Position numbers and translations under genes: made by a program. Positions 1-6,091 of a stretch of 8,878 bases of DNA are shown in pieces; position 1 is the stretch's first letter; each line of letters starts with the position of its first letter. Origin of the DNA: Chloroflexota bacterium. GTDB taxonomy: Bacteria > Chloroflexota > Chloroflexia > Thermomicrobiales > UBA6265. The notes under the pieces are model-generated. The model had not been told where the DNA came from. It saw only the letters and a program-made list of their open reading frames with translations, and made no database searches. Where the stretch lies: contig JAEWEG010000064.1 in NCBI GenBank assembly GCA_023389575.1, forward strand, positions 1 through 8,878, read 5' to 3'.

Positions 1-87
1 GATCCCCAGCGATTCCGGGACTGATATCCACCTTCCCAAAGCTGGCGTTTGGCCACGCGGGATGGGGATGCCAGCGTAGTCCAGTCG

Positions 88-321
88 TCAGGCCAATGTC
101 AACGTAGGGCTATACAACATGAAGGTAGTGAGTGGATAGAACGAGAAATCAGCGGTGATATATGCGGAAGCATGCATTATTCGTGATGTGCATATTCCAT
201 TGACGCATGCTCGGGAGTCGCTCCGGAAGCCGTGAGACGGGAGATTCGGAGGTTCCGGTTTTTCGATGCCATTAATCCAGTAATCCATGTATTCGGCGTG
301 CAGGGGGAGTTTGCCCGTCAT
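88..321 (-). CDS. Doubtful small ORF, 77 residues, unknown
   Basis: I do not recognise this protein. Read from the ATG at 321-319 on the minus strand it begins MTGKLPLHAEYMDYWINGIE and has two Cys (in ACVNGIC) near the middle. A GGAGAG tract lies seven bases before the ATG, which is plausible ribosome-binding spacing, and favours this start over the ATG at 345, which has no such tract. Against a real gene: the second half uses AT-richer codons than the neighbours, there are no family motifs, and an ORF this long can arise by chance. The ATG lies in the loop of a 6-bp hairpin (313-328). Confidence 0.15.
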   Translation of the reverse strand: MTGKLPLHAEYMDYWINGIEKPEPPNLPSHGFRSDSRACVNGICTSRIMHASAYITADFSFYPLTTFMLYSPTLTLA

Positions 322-585
322 TACGGGCTCTCCCGGGTTGCGCATTAACGTGGTGGTTTCGGATTAATGGTGGCTTCGTCATGAAGTTGTCGTATTCGGG
401 TGCGTGGTCGGATGTCCTTTCAAGAGAGGGATAGGCCTGGGGTGAGTGGGAGGAACGCACGGGAGTTTGCGAGGAGCGGGGCAGTGTTATGGCAGCGGTG
501 TCTCCCCGTTGAACGCATTGAGATGGGAGAAACCCGACACGTTGGTGAGAAATCGGTGGTGAGACCGCGAGGGATGGATTCGCTT

Positions 586-620
586 CGCTCACCGCCGGAG
601 ACCCGGGGGAGGGGTGAGCG
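586..620. repeat. Inverted repeat (hairpin)
   Basis: CGCTCACC (586-593) is the exact reverse complement of GGTGAGCG (613-620). If G594 bulges, C595-C596 can also pair with G611-G612, giving a 10-bp stem. No T-run follows, so it is not a classical intrinsic terminator. The right arm overlaps the G-quadruplex motif, so the two structures would compete on the G-rich strand. Confidence 0.6.
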
Positions 621-637
621 CGGGGAGGGCTGGGGGG
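605..637 (+). other. Putative G-quadruplex motif
   Basis: Five G-runs lie on the plus strand: 605-609, 611-614, 622-625, 627-629 and 632-637. The loops are 1, 7, 1 and 2 bases, which meets the usual G3+/N1-7 rule with one run to spare. It sits about 145 bases before the cysteine-synthase-family start and upstream of the candidate promoter, so it would act on DNA or on a longer transcript. The sequence match is direct; folding is inferred. Confidence 0.6.
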
Positions 638-640
638 CGT

Positions 641-680
641 GAATCATCTCGAGGTGATCTGATTCGTTCCGGGAACCCGG
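641..680. promoter_or_regulatory. Two dyads upstream of the cysteine-synthase gene
   Basis: GAATCA (641-646) and TGATTC (660-665) are perfect inverted repeats with a 13-base spacer. Nested between them, 643-658 is a 16-bp dyad centred on CTCGAG with a single T/G mismatch. A second dyad, CCGGG-AA-CCCGG, lies at 669-680. Both are just upstream of the candidate extended -10 at 701-709, where an activator or repressor might bind. The symmetry is visible; protein binding is inferred. Confidence 0.35.
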
Positions 681-700
681 TATAGATCGGATTGGGCGGG

Positions 701-709
701 TGATATTCT
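701..709 (+). promoter_or_regulatory. Possible extended -10 promoter
   Basis: TG-A-TATTCT fits an extended -10 element (TGnTATAAT-like). At 17-bp spacing the -35 position holds TATAGA, a poor match to TTGACA, but extended -10 promoters tolerate that. A start near 716 would give a leader of about 67 bases before the ATG at 783. Confidence 0.3.
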
Positions 710-770
710 GGCGAGACGGTGCCCGCGAACAGCTTCGAGCGCGATGGACATGGCGTGGGCGCTGTCTCGA

Positions 771-775
771 AAGGA
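771..775 (+). promoter_or_regulatory. Ribosome binding site deciding the start at 783
   Basis: AAGGA lies seven bases before the ATG at 783. The in-frame upstream ATGs at 744 and 750 have no such site, and the residues they would add are not typical of the family. Confidence 0.65.
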
Positions 776-782
776 TGGGGTG

Positions 783-1715
783 ATGCCTGTTTTCGATTCC
801 GTGCTCGATGTGATCGGTCACACGCCGGTGGTGCGATTGCGGCGGGTGGTGCCGCCCGATTCCGCGACGGTGCTGGTGAAGCTGGAGTACATGAACCCGA
901 CCGGGTCGTACAAGGACCGGATGGCGAGGGCGATCATCGAGGGCGCGGAGCGGCGGGGAGACCTGCGGCCGGGCATGACGGTGGTGGAGTGCACCGGCGG
1001 GAGCACCGGCTCGTCACTGGCGTTCGTCTGTTCGTGCAAGGGGTATCCGCTGCGGATCGTGACGTCGGATGCGTTCGCGCCGGAGAAATTGCGGACCATC
1101 GCGGCCTTCGGTGGGGAGTTGATCATCAAGCCAAGCGTCGGCGGCCAGATCACGCCTGACCTGATTCCCCGGATGATGGAACGGGCGAAGGGGATCGCCG
1201 AGGAGGACGATGTGTACCCCACCGATCAGTTCCACAACGAGGATGCGCTGGTGGGGTATCGGAACATCGTGACCGAGCTGACCGAACAGGTCGACGGCTC
1301 GATCGACGCCTTTTGCGGTGGTGTCGGCACGGGCGGCATGATCGTGGGAATCTCCCGGGGATTCCGCGAACTGGCTTCCCACCCCGAGATCGTTGGGCTG
1401 GAGCCGGCGAGCGCGCCGTTGCTCTCGGAGGGGCGAACCGGGAGCCATCAAATCGAGGGGGTTGGCGTGGGGTTCGTGCCGCCCCTGCTGCGGGATGGGG
1501 ATCTGGACAGGACACTGGCGATTCCCGAGGACGAGGCACGGGAGATGGCGCGGCGACTGGCTCGCGAAGAGGGCGTCTTCGCCGGAACGTCGTCGGGCAT
1601 GAACGTGGCGGGGGCAATCCGGCTGGCGCGGGAACTGGGCCCGGGCAAGACGGTGGTGACGGTCGCCGTGGATTTCGGCCTGAAGTACCTGGCGGGCGAT
1701 CTCTATTCCGGGTGA
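783..1715 (+). CDS. PLP-dependent cysteine-synthase-family protein
   Basis: A fold-type II PLP enzyme of 310 residues, the usual length for O-acetylserine sulfhydrylase/cystathionine beta-synthase-like proteins, which make cysteine or related amino acids by beta-replacement in the cytosol. The N-terminal family signature is FDSVLDVIGHTPVVRL. Lys44 in NPTGSYKDRM is the expected Schiff-base lysine, DQFHN is at 148-152, the Gly-rich phosphate loop GVGTGG at 180-185, and GVFAGTSSG at 264-272 holds the serine expected to contact the pyridine nitrogen. The substrate loop is atypical: TGGSTG (71-76) instead of TSGNTG, so the Asn that contacts the PLP 3'-hydroxyl in CysK is Ser. The C-terminal motif reads DFGLKYL (297-303), where SG or DSG is more usual. 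There is no CBS or regulatory domain. No sulfur-pathway gene (cysE, cysM, sulfate uptake) is adjacent, so the exact donor and nucleophile remain open. I leave the symbol blank because CysK, CysM or another beta-replacing activity is possible. Confidence 0.85.
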   Translation: MPVFDSVLDVIGHTPVVRLRRVVPPDSATVLVKLEYMNPTGSYKDRMARAIIEGAERRGDLRPGMTVVECTGGSTGSSLAFVCSCKGYPLRIVTSDAFAPEKLRTIAAFGGELIIKPSVGGQITPDLIPRMMERAKGIAEEDDVYPTDQFHNEDALVGYRNIVTELTEQVDGSIDAFCGGVGTGGMIVGISRGFRELASHPEIVGLEPASAPLLSEGRTGSHQIEGVGVGFVPPLLRDGDLDRTLAIPEDEAREMARRLAREEGVFAGTSSGMNVAGAIRLARELGPGKTVVTVAVDFGLKYLAGDLYSG

Positions 1716-1738
1716 GCGTTCGAATGACAGGCACGAGA

Positions 1739-1757
1739 CATGTCACTACCTGACATG
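1739..1757. terminator. Short hairpin between convergent genes
   Basis: CATGTCA (1739-1745) and TGACATG (1751-1757) pair perfectly around a 5-base loop, 24 bases after the cysteine-synthase-family stop. There is no U-tract. It may help the stronger hairpin just downstream or protect the mRNA 3' end. Confidence 0.4.
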
Positions 1758-1770
1758 GACTCGGGGGAGA

Positions 1771-1804
1771 CGGGCGGGAGTGGCTGGTTGGCCGCTCCCG
1801 CCCG
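1771..1804. terminator. Strong hairpin, probable bidirectional terminator
   Basis: A 14-bp stem (1771-1784 with 1791-1804, one T.G pair) closes on the 6-base loop TGGTTG. It lies in the 94-base gap between two convergent genes, where it could end both transcripts. Neither strand has a T-run after the stem, so it may need Rho, act without a U-tract as seen in some high-GC bacteria, or serve as a 3'-end stabiliser. Confidence 0.6.
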
Positions 1805-1809
1805 GGCGT

Positions 1810-4485
1810 TCAGGCGCCGAGGGTGAGGGTGTCGCCTTCGGAGAGGGTGATTGGCTGGGTGAAGGGTAGGCTGCCTGACGCCGCGCCGTTGATGGCGATC
1901 GATGCGCCGGTGAAGGCGTCCGGGAGGTTGATTTCCGCCAAGGTGAACGTGCCGTGGAGCACCTCGAGAGAGCCAGTGCCGTCCGGATTGATGGTGGCCG
2001 TGCCCCAGGCGGTGCCGGCGACGAATGGGCCGGTCCAGGATTCGGCCGCGATGGCCGGGCGGAGCGTGATGGCGTCGCGGGTGGCGTCGTAGCGGTATCC
2101 GGCGAGCGCTTCGAGGATGGTCCAGCCGGCCATTGCTCGCGCGTAGTGATCGCCGCATTCGATGTCGTTGTAGGGATTGCGCTTGGCGCCGTTGTAGCGG
2201 TCGCGGGCGGCCTCGGTGACGCGGAGCCCTTCCTCGATAAGCCCTTCGTGGATGCAGTGGGCGGCCACCTGGTATTCGATGCCGGTCCAGACCTCGTCGT
2301 GGTAGCGGGTCGGGCGGGCGGGTTGGCCACCTTCCGGCCAGGCGATGATGACCAGGCCGTGGTCGTCGCCGTCGGCGAAGGCGCGCTCCTCCGGGTCGTA
2401 GCCGGCGAAGCCCTCGCGCATGTTGTATTTCAGGATCGCCTGGAGCGTGCCGCGGACGTGCTCGGGCGGGAGAATGTGGCCAAGCCCAAGCTGGTGGGCC
2501 CACCACTGGCCCTGGAGCTGATCGGCGAGGCAGCCGGTGAGGTACTGCTGCTCCAGTGGATCGTCTGGCCCAAGGATCTGGATGTAGTACTCGCCGTTCC
2601 AGAGCAGGCGGTCGTAGTTGTCGCGGCCACGTTCGAAGAGGGCGTGAAGGTCATCGGCGTAGGCGGATTCACCTTCCAGGCGGGCATATTCCTCGGCGGC
2701 GCGGAGCGCGGCCAGCCAGAGGCTGCCGATGAACATGTTGGTTCCGTAGAACTCGATGTCGTAGGTGTTTGGCTGCTCGCCATCCAGCACGCCGTCGCCG
2801 TCCGGATCCCAGGTGGCGCGGATGTATTCGACGAGTTTGCGGATGTTCGGCCAGTAGCGGCTGCGCCACTCCGCGCCCGATCCCTGCTGGACCTCGCGGT
2901 AGGTTTTGAGGACAGTGCCGAGCATGCCATCGAGGGCGGGGTTGTTGGGTCCGCCGATGGACTGATTCCAGAGTTGCTTTACGAACAGGGGGACCAGCGT
3001 GCGGTGGGGGATGTACCCCTCCGGGGCCTGCACGTAGTCGAGATCGGTTTCGCGCATGGTGCGTTCGAGGCTGGGGAAGAGGCGGGAGAGCGCCTGTTCG
3101 TAGTTCCAGACGTGGGTGCAGTTGAGCGGGCACGATCCGCTGTAGCCGCGCCACGGCAGGAACGCGGTGGACGCGCCCTGGGTGCCCTCGAAGCCGTAGA
3201 GCTTGCCGTCCTCGGTGCGGAAGATGGTTGGGCTGCGGATGAGCGCGCCTTGCGCGGCGAGGAACTCGGCGAGCCAGGTGGGGAGACTGCTGGAGAGCAC
3301 GGCATCGGACCAGGCGCGGGACTTGGGGTCGAGCGTGTCCAGGTTCTGGTGGGTATGGCTGGCGGCGTCGAGGGCGTTGGTGAACCGCTTGCTATAGGCG
3401 TTGCCGAGCCACATCTGGCTGCGGCTGAGTTCGTAGCGGAAGTCGCGGGCGGGTTGGTCGTAGTTGACATAGTGATTCGGGAACGACCAGGAGAGGATGA
3501 CGGTGACCTCTGTCGATTCGCCGGGCTCCAGGGCAAAGGGGATGACGAGCCCGCCGTTCCAGGTTTCACCGGCCTTGCTGGGCGTGGCGCTTTCGTAGCG
3601 ATTGGCCTCGGCGGTGGCGCGAAACCCCTCGTGCCAGACGGTGGGTTTGTGGGTGGGATCGGGCGGACCCGAGAGCGGGGCTGATTCGAGGTCGAGCAGG
3701 CGGAGGGTGGCGAGAAACTCGTCCGCGGCTTTCCACTGGGGCGCCACGAGCGGGTTGGCGTTTGGGGTGCTGAGCGCAAGCTGGCCGCGGTGGGGATGGT
3801 GGCCGGGTAGGGAGGGGTTCTCCATCACCAGCGAGGTGAGCCCGTTGGCAGTGACGGTGGTGTTCACGTTGCCGCCGAACAGCGGGCAGAGGTTGCCGCT
3901 GATGTGGGCGGCGGTGTCCCAGCCGACGACATTCTTCATCGTCGCGGCGAGGGCTCCCCAGGCTTTCGCCAGGCCGGGATTGCGGATGGTGAAGGTGAAG
4001 ATCACCACCGGCAGTTCGCTGGCGTCGCTGTCCAGCGGCACGAACGGGGACCACGCCTCAAGCGAGGTTTCGACCGGCAGTCGGTCGTCGTGATAGTCGA
4101 TCCGGGCGAAGGGATAGGCGCCGGTGAAGGTGGTTTCCCGCACGCCGCCGAACCGGGCGACGAGGTCGCGCTGGTCGTCCGGGATGAGGTCGTCGTTGAT
4201 CAGCGGGGTATCGATCTGGGGGAGGGCGAGCACGGCCTCGGACTGGAGGATGCGGACATCGCCGCTGCCGGGATCGGGCGACGACGAGGCGCGGATGGCG
4301 AAGAAGCTATCCGGAATGAACGCGAGATGGTTGGACTGGTTGAAGAGTTGCCACTGGCGGAGCCCGCCATCGCCGCCGAGGGCGACCTGGCCGGTGCCGA
4401 TGCCGCCAAGCGGCATGGCGATGGCGCGGAGTTGTTCGCCGGAATACACGCGCCCGTGCGTGCGGGCCGAAGTTGCCTGTGCCAT
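1810..4485 (-). CDS. GH116 (GBA2-like) glycoside hydrolase
   Basis: A retaining glycoside hydrolase of family 116, related to human GBA2, the archaeal beta-glucosidase/xylosidase SSO1353 and the Thermoanaerobacterium enzyme TxGH116; it hydrolyses beta-glucosides or beta-xylosides. It has 891 residues: an N-terminal beta domain (about 20-340, starting MPLGGIGTG at 24-32), an (alpha/alpha)6 catalytic domain (about 385-800), and a short C-terminal beta region (about 805-891). Glu433 in GFEG matches the family nucleophile and Asp576 in NTYD the acid/base; they are 143 residues apart, in the range seen in the family. Other landmarks are NCTHVWNYEQAL (455-466), FIGSLWLAAL (585-594), EVWTGIEYQVAAH (731-743) and IECGDHYAR (775-783). 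There is no signal peptide or membrane segment, so it should act in the cytosol on imported substrate. The start is supported by GGGAG nine bases before the ATG. It is transcribed away from the transporter operon across a shared control region, implying coordinated control. The true substrate cannot be read from sequence. Confidence 0.9.
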   Translation of the reverse strand: MAQATSARTHGRVYSGEQLRAIAMPLGGIGTGQVALGGDGGLRQWQLFNQSNHLAFIPDSFFAIRASSSPDPGSGDVRILQSEAVLALPQIDTPLINDDLIPDDQRDLVARFGGVRETTFTGAYPFARIDYHDDRLPVETSLEAWSPFVPLDSDASELPVVIFTFTIRNPGLAKAWGALAATMKNVVGWDTAAHISGNLCPLFGGNVNTTVTANGLTSLVMENPSLPGHHPHRGQLALSTPNANPLVAPQWKAADEFLATLRLLDLESAPLSGPPDPTHKPTVWHEGFRATAEANRYESATPSKAGETWNGGLVIPFALEPGESTEVTVILSWSFPNHYVNYDQPARDFRYELSRSQMWLGNAYSKRFTNALDAASHTHQNLDTLDPKSRAWSDAVLSSSLPTWLAEFLAAQGALIRSPTIFRTEDGKLYGFEGTQGASTAFLPWRGYSGSCPLNCTHVWNYEQALSRLFPSLERTMRETDLDYVQAPEGYIPHRTLVPLFVKQLWNQSIGGPNNPALDGMLGTVLKTYREVQQGSGAEWRSRYWPNIRKLVEYIRATWDPDGDGVLDGEQPNTYDIEFYGTNMFIGSLWLAALRAAEEYARLEGESAYADDLHALFERGRDNYDRLLWNGEYYIQILGPDDPLEQQYLTGCLADQLQGQWWAHQLGLGHILPPEHVRGTLQAILKYNMREGFAGYDPEERAFADGDDHGLVIIAWPEGGQPARPTRYHDEVWTGIEYQVAAHCIHEGLIEEGLRVTEAARDRYNGAKRNPYNDIECGDHYARAMAGWTILEALAGYRYDATRDAITLRPAIAAESWTGPFVAGTAWGTATINPDGTGSLEVLHGTFTLAEINLPDAFTGASIAINGAASGSLPFTQPITLSEGDTLTLGA

Positions 4486-4556
4486 GTTGAGCCACTCCCT
4501 GGTTCAAGGAAAGGAATGCGTCGCGCGGATCGATCGAACTGTGTCAATGCACCGCA

Positions 4557-4566
4557 TCATGCATGA
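4557..4566. promoter_or_regulatory. 10-bp palindrome TCATGCATGA
   Basis: This is a perfect 10-bp palindrome in the divergent gap, 71 bases upstream of the GH116 start codon and about 50 bases upstream of the transporter -35. It is a candidate operator half of a two-site control region. A palindrome this short could be chance. Confidence 0.25.
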
Positions 4567-4592
4567 GGTGGTTGGAGAATTCAAGCGGAATG

Positions 4593-4613
4593 ACTAAAGA
4601 GTTTAGTGAAACT
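4593..4613. promoter_or_regulatory. Overlapping dyads upstream of the transporter -35
   Basis: Two inverted repeats overlap: ACTAAA-GAG-TTTAGT (4593-4607) and AGTTT-AGTG-AAACT (4600-4613). Both end just before the TTGACA at 4615. The tract is notably AT-rich for this window. Position and symmetry suit a regulator site serving the transporter promoter, the GH116 promoter, or both. The sites lack the central CG common in LacI-family operators, so the link to the downstream regulator is tentative. Confidence 0.4.
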
Positions 4614-4614
4614 A

Positions 4615-4643
4615 TTGACATTGCCCATGGCGACTGGGAGAAT
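4615..4643 (+). promoter_or_regulatory. Sigma-70-type promoter of the sugar transporter operon
   Basis: A perfect TTGACA (-35, 4615-4620) is followed by a 17-bp spacer and GAGAAT (-10, 4638-4643, four of six consensus bases). It predicts a start near 4650 and a leader of about 83 bases. This is the best promoter match in the window. A possible GH116 -35 (TTGACA on the minus strand, 4542-4547) has no acceptable -10 after it. Confidence 0.6.
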
Positions 4644-4648
4644 GCGTG

Positions 4649-4663
4649 CAGTTGGAACAACTG
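4649..4663. promoter_or_regulatory. Dyad on the predicted transcription start; candidate operator
   Basis: CAGTTG-GAA-CAACTG is a perfect 6+6 inverted repeat. It covers the predicted +1 (about 4650), a classic repressor position. Its AGTT...AACT core resembles the upstream dyad at 4600-4613 (spacers of 5 and 6 bases), so one regulator might use both, about 50 bases apart. It could also form a small hairpin at the mRNA 5' end. Confidence 0.4.
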
Positions 4664-4676
4664 ATGTCCCTGTTTT

Positions 4677-4702
4677 GCCCGTCTTATCAGGAACGACCGG
4701 GC
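4677..4702 (+). other. Leader hairpin before the binding-protein gene
   Basis: GCCCGTC (4677-4683) can pair with GAC-(C)-GGGC (4695-4702) with one bulged C and an 11-base loop. It lies in the 5' leader 18 bases before the ribosome binding site and could affect mRNA stability. No known riboswitch pattern is apparent. Confidence 0.25.
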
Positions 4703-4719
4703 GCCGCCTGCGTGCCCGT

Positions 4720-4724
4720 GGAGG
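4720..4724 (+). promoter_or_regulatory. Ribosome binding site deciding the start at 4733
   Basis: GGAGG lies eight bases before the ATG at 4733. A GTG at 4646 opens the same frame earlier, but it sits between the -10 and the predicted transcription start and has no such site. Confidence 0.75.
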
Positions 4725-4732
4725 AACTCGAG

Positions 4733-6070
4733 ATGGATGCTCGTCAACCTGTGCGTAACCTGGGGTCACATCGTGCTTCACGCAGAACCGTCCTGAAACG
4801 ATCCGGCCAGCTTGGCGCGGTGGTGACCGGGGTCGCGGCAAGTGGCGGGATCGGCTCGATCATCGCCTCGGCGAAGGCGCCGGCCGTGCTGCAGGACAAT
4901 GCTCCCTCCGGCAAGGTGAGATTCCTCGTCTATGGCGAGGCCGCCGAGGACCAGCCGGTGCATCAGGCCTTCATGACGATGTATCCAGAGGTCGAACTGG
5001 AAGTCGTTGGCATTCCGGGCGGAAGCTGGGCGAACTTCGCCGATGCCGTGACGACGCGCATCGCCGGTGGCGAGCAGTTCGACGTGGTCCAGATCGCGAC
5101 CGAGGGGCAGCGGCTGTTCGCCTCCCGCGGCATGATCCAGCCGATCGACGAGTTGCTGGAGCGGGACGCCGAGGAGGTCGAGGGCCTGCTGGCCGACTTC
5201 CACCCCAACCTGATCGAGTGGTGCAACACCCTCAGTTCCCCCGATGGCCAGACCTACTTCCTGCCGGGCGAATTCAACACGATGGCGATCTGGTACAACA
5301 GCGAGGTGTTCGCCAACGCCGGGGTGGCCGAGCCAGAGTCGGGGTGGACCTGGGAGCAGTTCCTCGAAACTGCGCAGGGCCTGACGAAGCCGGGCGAGGT
5401 GTACGGCATGCATGTGCCGGAGGCGTACTTCGCCAGCGTGATGCCATGGCTCCTGAACAATGGCGCCAGCCCGCTCAGCGCCGACTGGACCGAAGCGACC
5501 GTCAACACGCCCGAGGCGATCGAGGCCGCGACGTTCATGCGCCAGCTCGTGGCCGAGGAGATCAGCCCACAGCCGGGCGGTGAGTTCGACGCGTTCCAGG
5601 CGGTCGGCAACGGGCAGCTGGCGATGGTGGGCGGTGGCCAGTGGCCGCGCCCGAGCTTCGCCGAGATGGAGGTGCTCGACAAGATCAAGATCGTGCCGTT
5701 CCCGGTGAAGGCGCAGCCAGGCTCGCCGATCGGCTGGAACTCCTACCCGATCCTGAAGTCGACGCAGAACCTGGAAGCCGCCTGGGCGCTCTCGAAGTTC
5801 TACGCCTCGGCCGAGGCGGCCAAGAACCTGCAGTACCAGACGGCCGCGCAGCGCTCGATCGCCAAGAGCGACGAGTATCTGAACGCGGGCCCGGAGGGCA
5901 TCGGGTTCCTGTACGACGCGCTCGACTTCGCGACGCCGGTGCCGGGTCCGGACCAGGGCAGCATCATCCAGCAGGATATCGAGGATACCTTCGCCCAGAT
6001 CCTGGTGGGCAACCTCGAGCCCGAGGCCGCCCTGAACGACCTGAACCTCAAGATCCAGTCCAATCTCTAG
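4733..6070 (+). CDS. Tat-exported extracellular sugar-binding protein (family 1)
   Basis: The substrate-binding component of a CUT1 carbohydrate ABC importer, 445 residues, typical for family-1 (MalE/UgpB-like) binding proteins. The N-terminus carries a twin-arginine motif, SRRTVLK (16-22), then a hydrophobic Gly/Ala-rich segment (about 25-45) and likely cleavage after ASA or AKA (47 or 49), so the protein should be exported folded. There is no lipobox Cys, unlike the lipoprotein binding proteins of most monoderm bacteria. The mature part starts with the beta-strand KVRFLVYG (61-68). Typical features are FDVVQ (116-120), Gly133-Asp139 (GMIQPID), FLPGEFNTMAIWYNSEVF (176-193) and, later, a W-rich ligand-region segment around GGGQWPRPSF. 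The ligand cannot be named from sequence; a GH116 substrate or product is the contextual guess. It is the first gene of the operon, 21 bases before permease 1. Confidence 0.9.
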   Translation: MDARQPVRNLGSHRASRRTVLKRSGQLGAVVTGVAASGGIGSIIASAKAPAVLQDNAPSGKVRFLVYGEAAEDQPVHQAFMTMYPEVELEVVGIPGGSWANFADAVTTRIAGGEQFDVVQIATEGQRLFASRGMIQPIDELLERDAEEVEGLLADFHPNLIEWCNTLSSPDGQTYFLPGEFNTMAIWYNSEVFANAGVAEPESGWTWEQFLETAQGLTKPGEVYGMHVPEAYFASVMPWLLNNGASPLSADWTEATVNTPEAIEAATFMRQLVAEEISPQPGGEFDAFQAVGNGQLAMVGGGQWPRPSFAEMEVLDKIKIVPFPVKAQPGSPIGWNSYPILKSTQNLEAAWALSKFYASAEAAKNLQYQTAAQRSIAKSDEYLNAGPEGIGFLYDALDFATPVPGPDQGSIIQQDIEDTFAQILVGNLEPEAALNDLNLKIQSNL

Positions 6071-6091
6071 GCCCGCCAAAGGAGCAATCCG

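Larger units (their letters stand above)
1..743. other. Upstream stretch with no supported gene
   Basis: No frame gives a protein I recognise. Positions 1 to about 400 look less GC-rich than the rest of the window and contain many stops. The open frame at 400-642 (+) uses many AGG/AGA codons and ends in a low-complexity Arg/Gly/Glu tract produced by G-rich DNA, so I treat it as non-coding. A frame open from base 2 to the TAG at 77-79 could be the last 25 codons of an upstream gene, but nothing supports that. From about 586 onward the DNA carries a hairpin, a G-quadruplex motif, two dyads and a possible promoter, listed separately. Confidence 0.6.

Noticed and set aside
400..642. 80-codon plus-strand frame before the cysteine-synthase-family gene
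   Set aside because: It uses many AGG/AGA codons and ends in a G-rich low-complexity tract; no ribosome binding site or homology is apparent.
809..822. CRP-like TGTGA-N4-TCACA
   Set aside because: The spacer is 4 rather than 6 bases, and it lies inside codons for the conserved VIGHT motif of the PLP enzyme.
2492..2505. 14-bp perfect palindrome TGGTGGGCCCACCA in the GH116 gene
   Set aside because: It is made of ordinary Trp/Ala/His/Gln codons in the catalytic domain, with no extension beyond 14 bp, and is plausible by chance in GC-rich DNA.
1954..3684. Long open frame (576 codons) on the plus strand opposite the GH116 gene
   Set aside because: It is antisense to a protein with clear GH116 catalytic motifs. 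High-GC coding DNA routinely leaves the opposite strand open, and the translation is low-complexity Val/Ala/Gly/Asp-rich with no family features.
4646..4732. GTG start at 4646 extending the binding protein by 29 residues
   Set aside because: It lies between the -10 and the predicted transcription start and has no ribosome binding site. It would also push the twin-arginine motif unusually far from the N-terminus. The ATG at 4733 has GGAGG.
4778..6079. 433-codon minus-strand frame opposite the sugar-binding protein
   Set aside because: It is the antisense of a well-supported binding protein; the product is Arg/Leu/His-rich with no recognisable domain.
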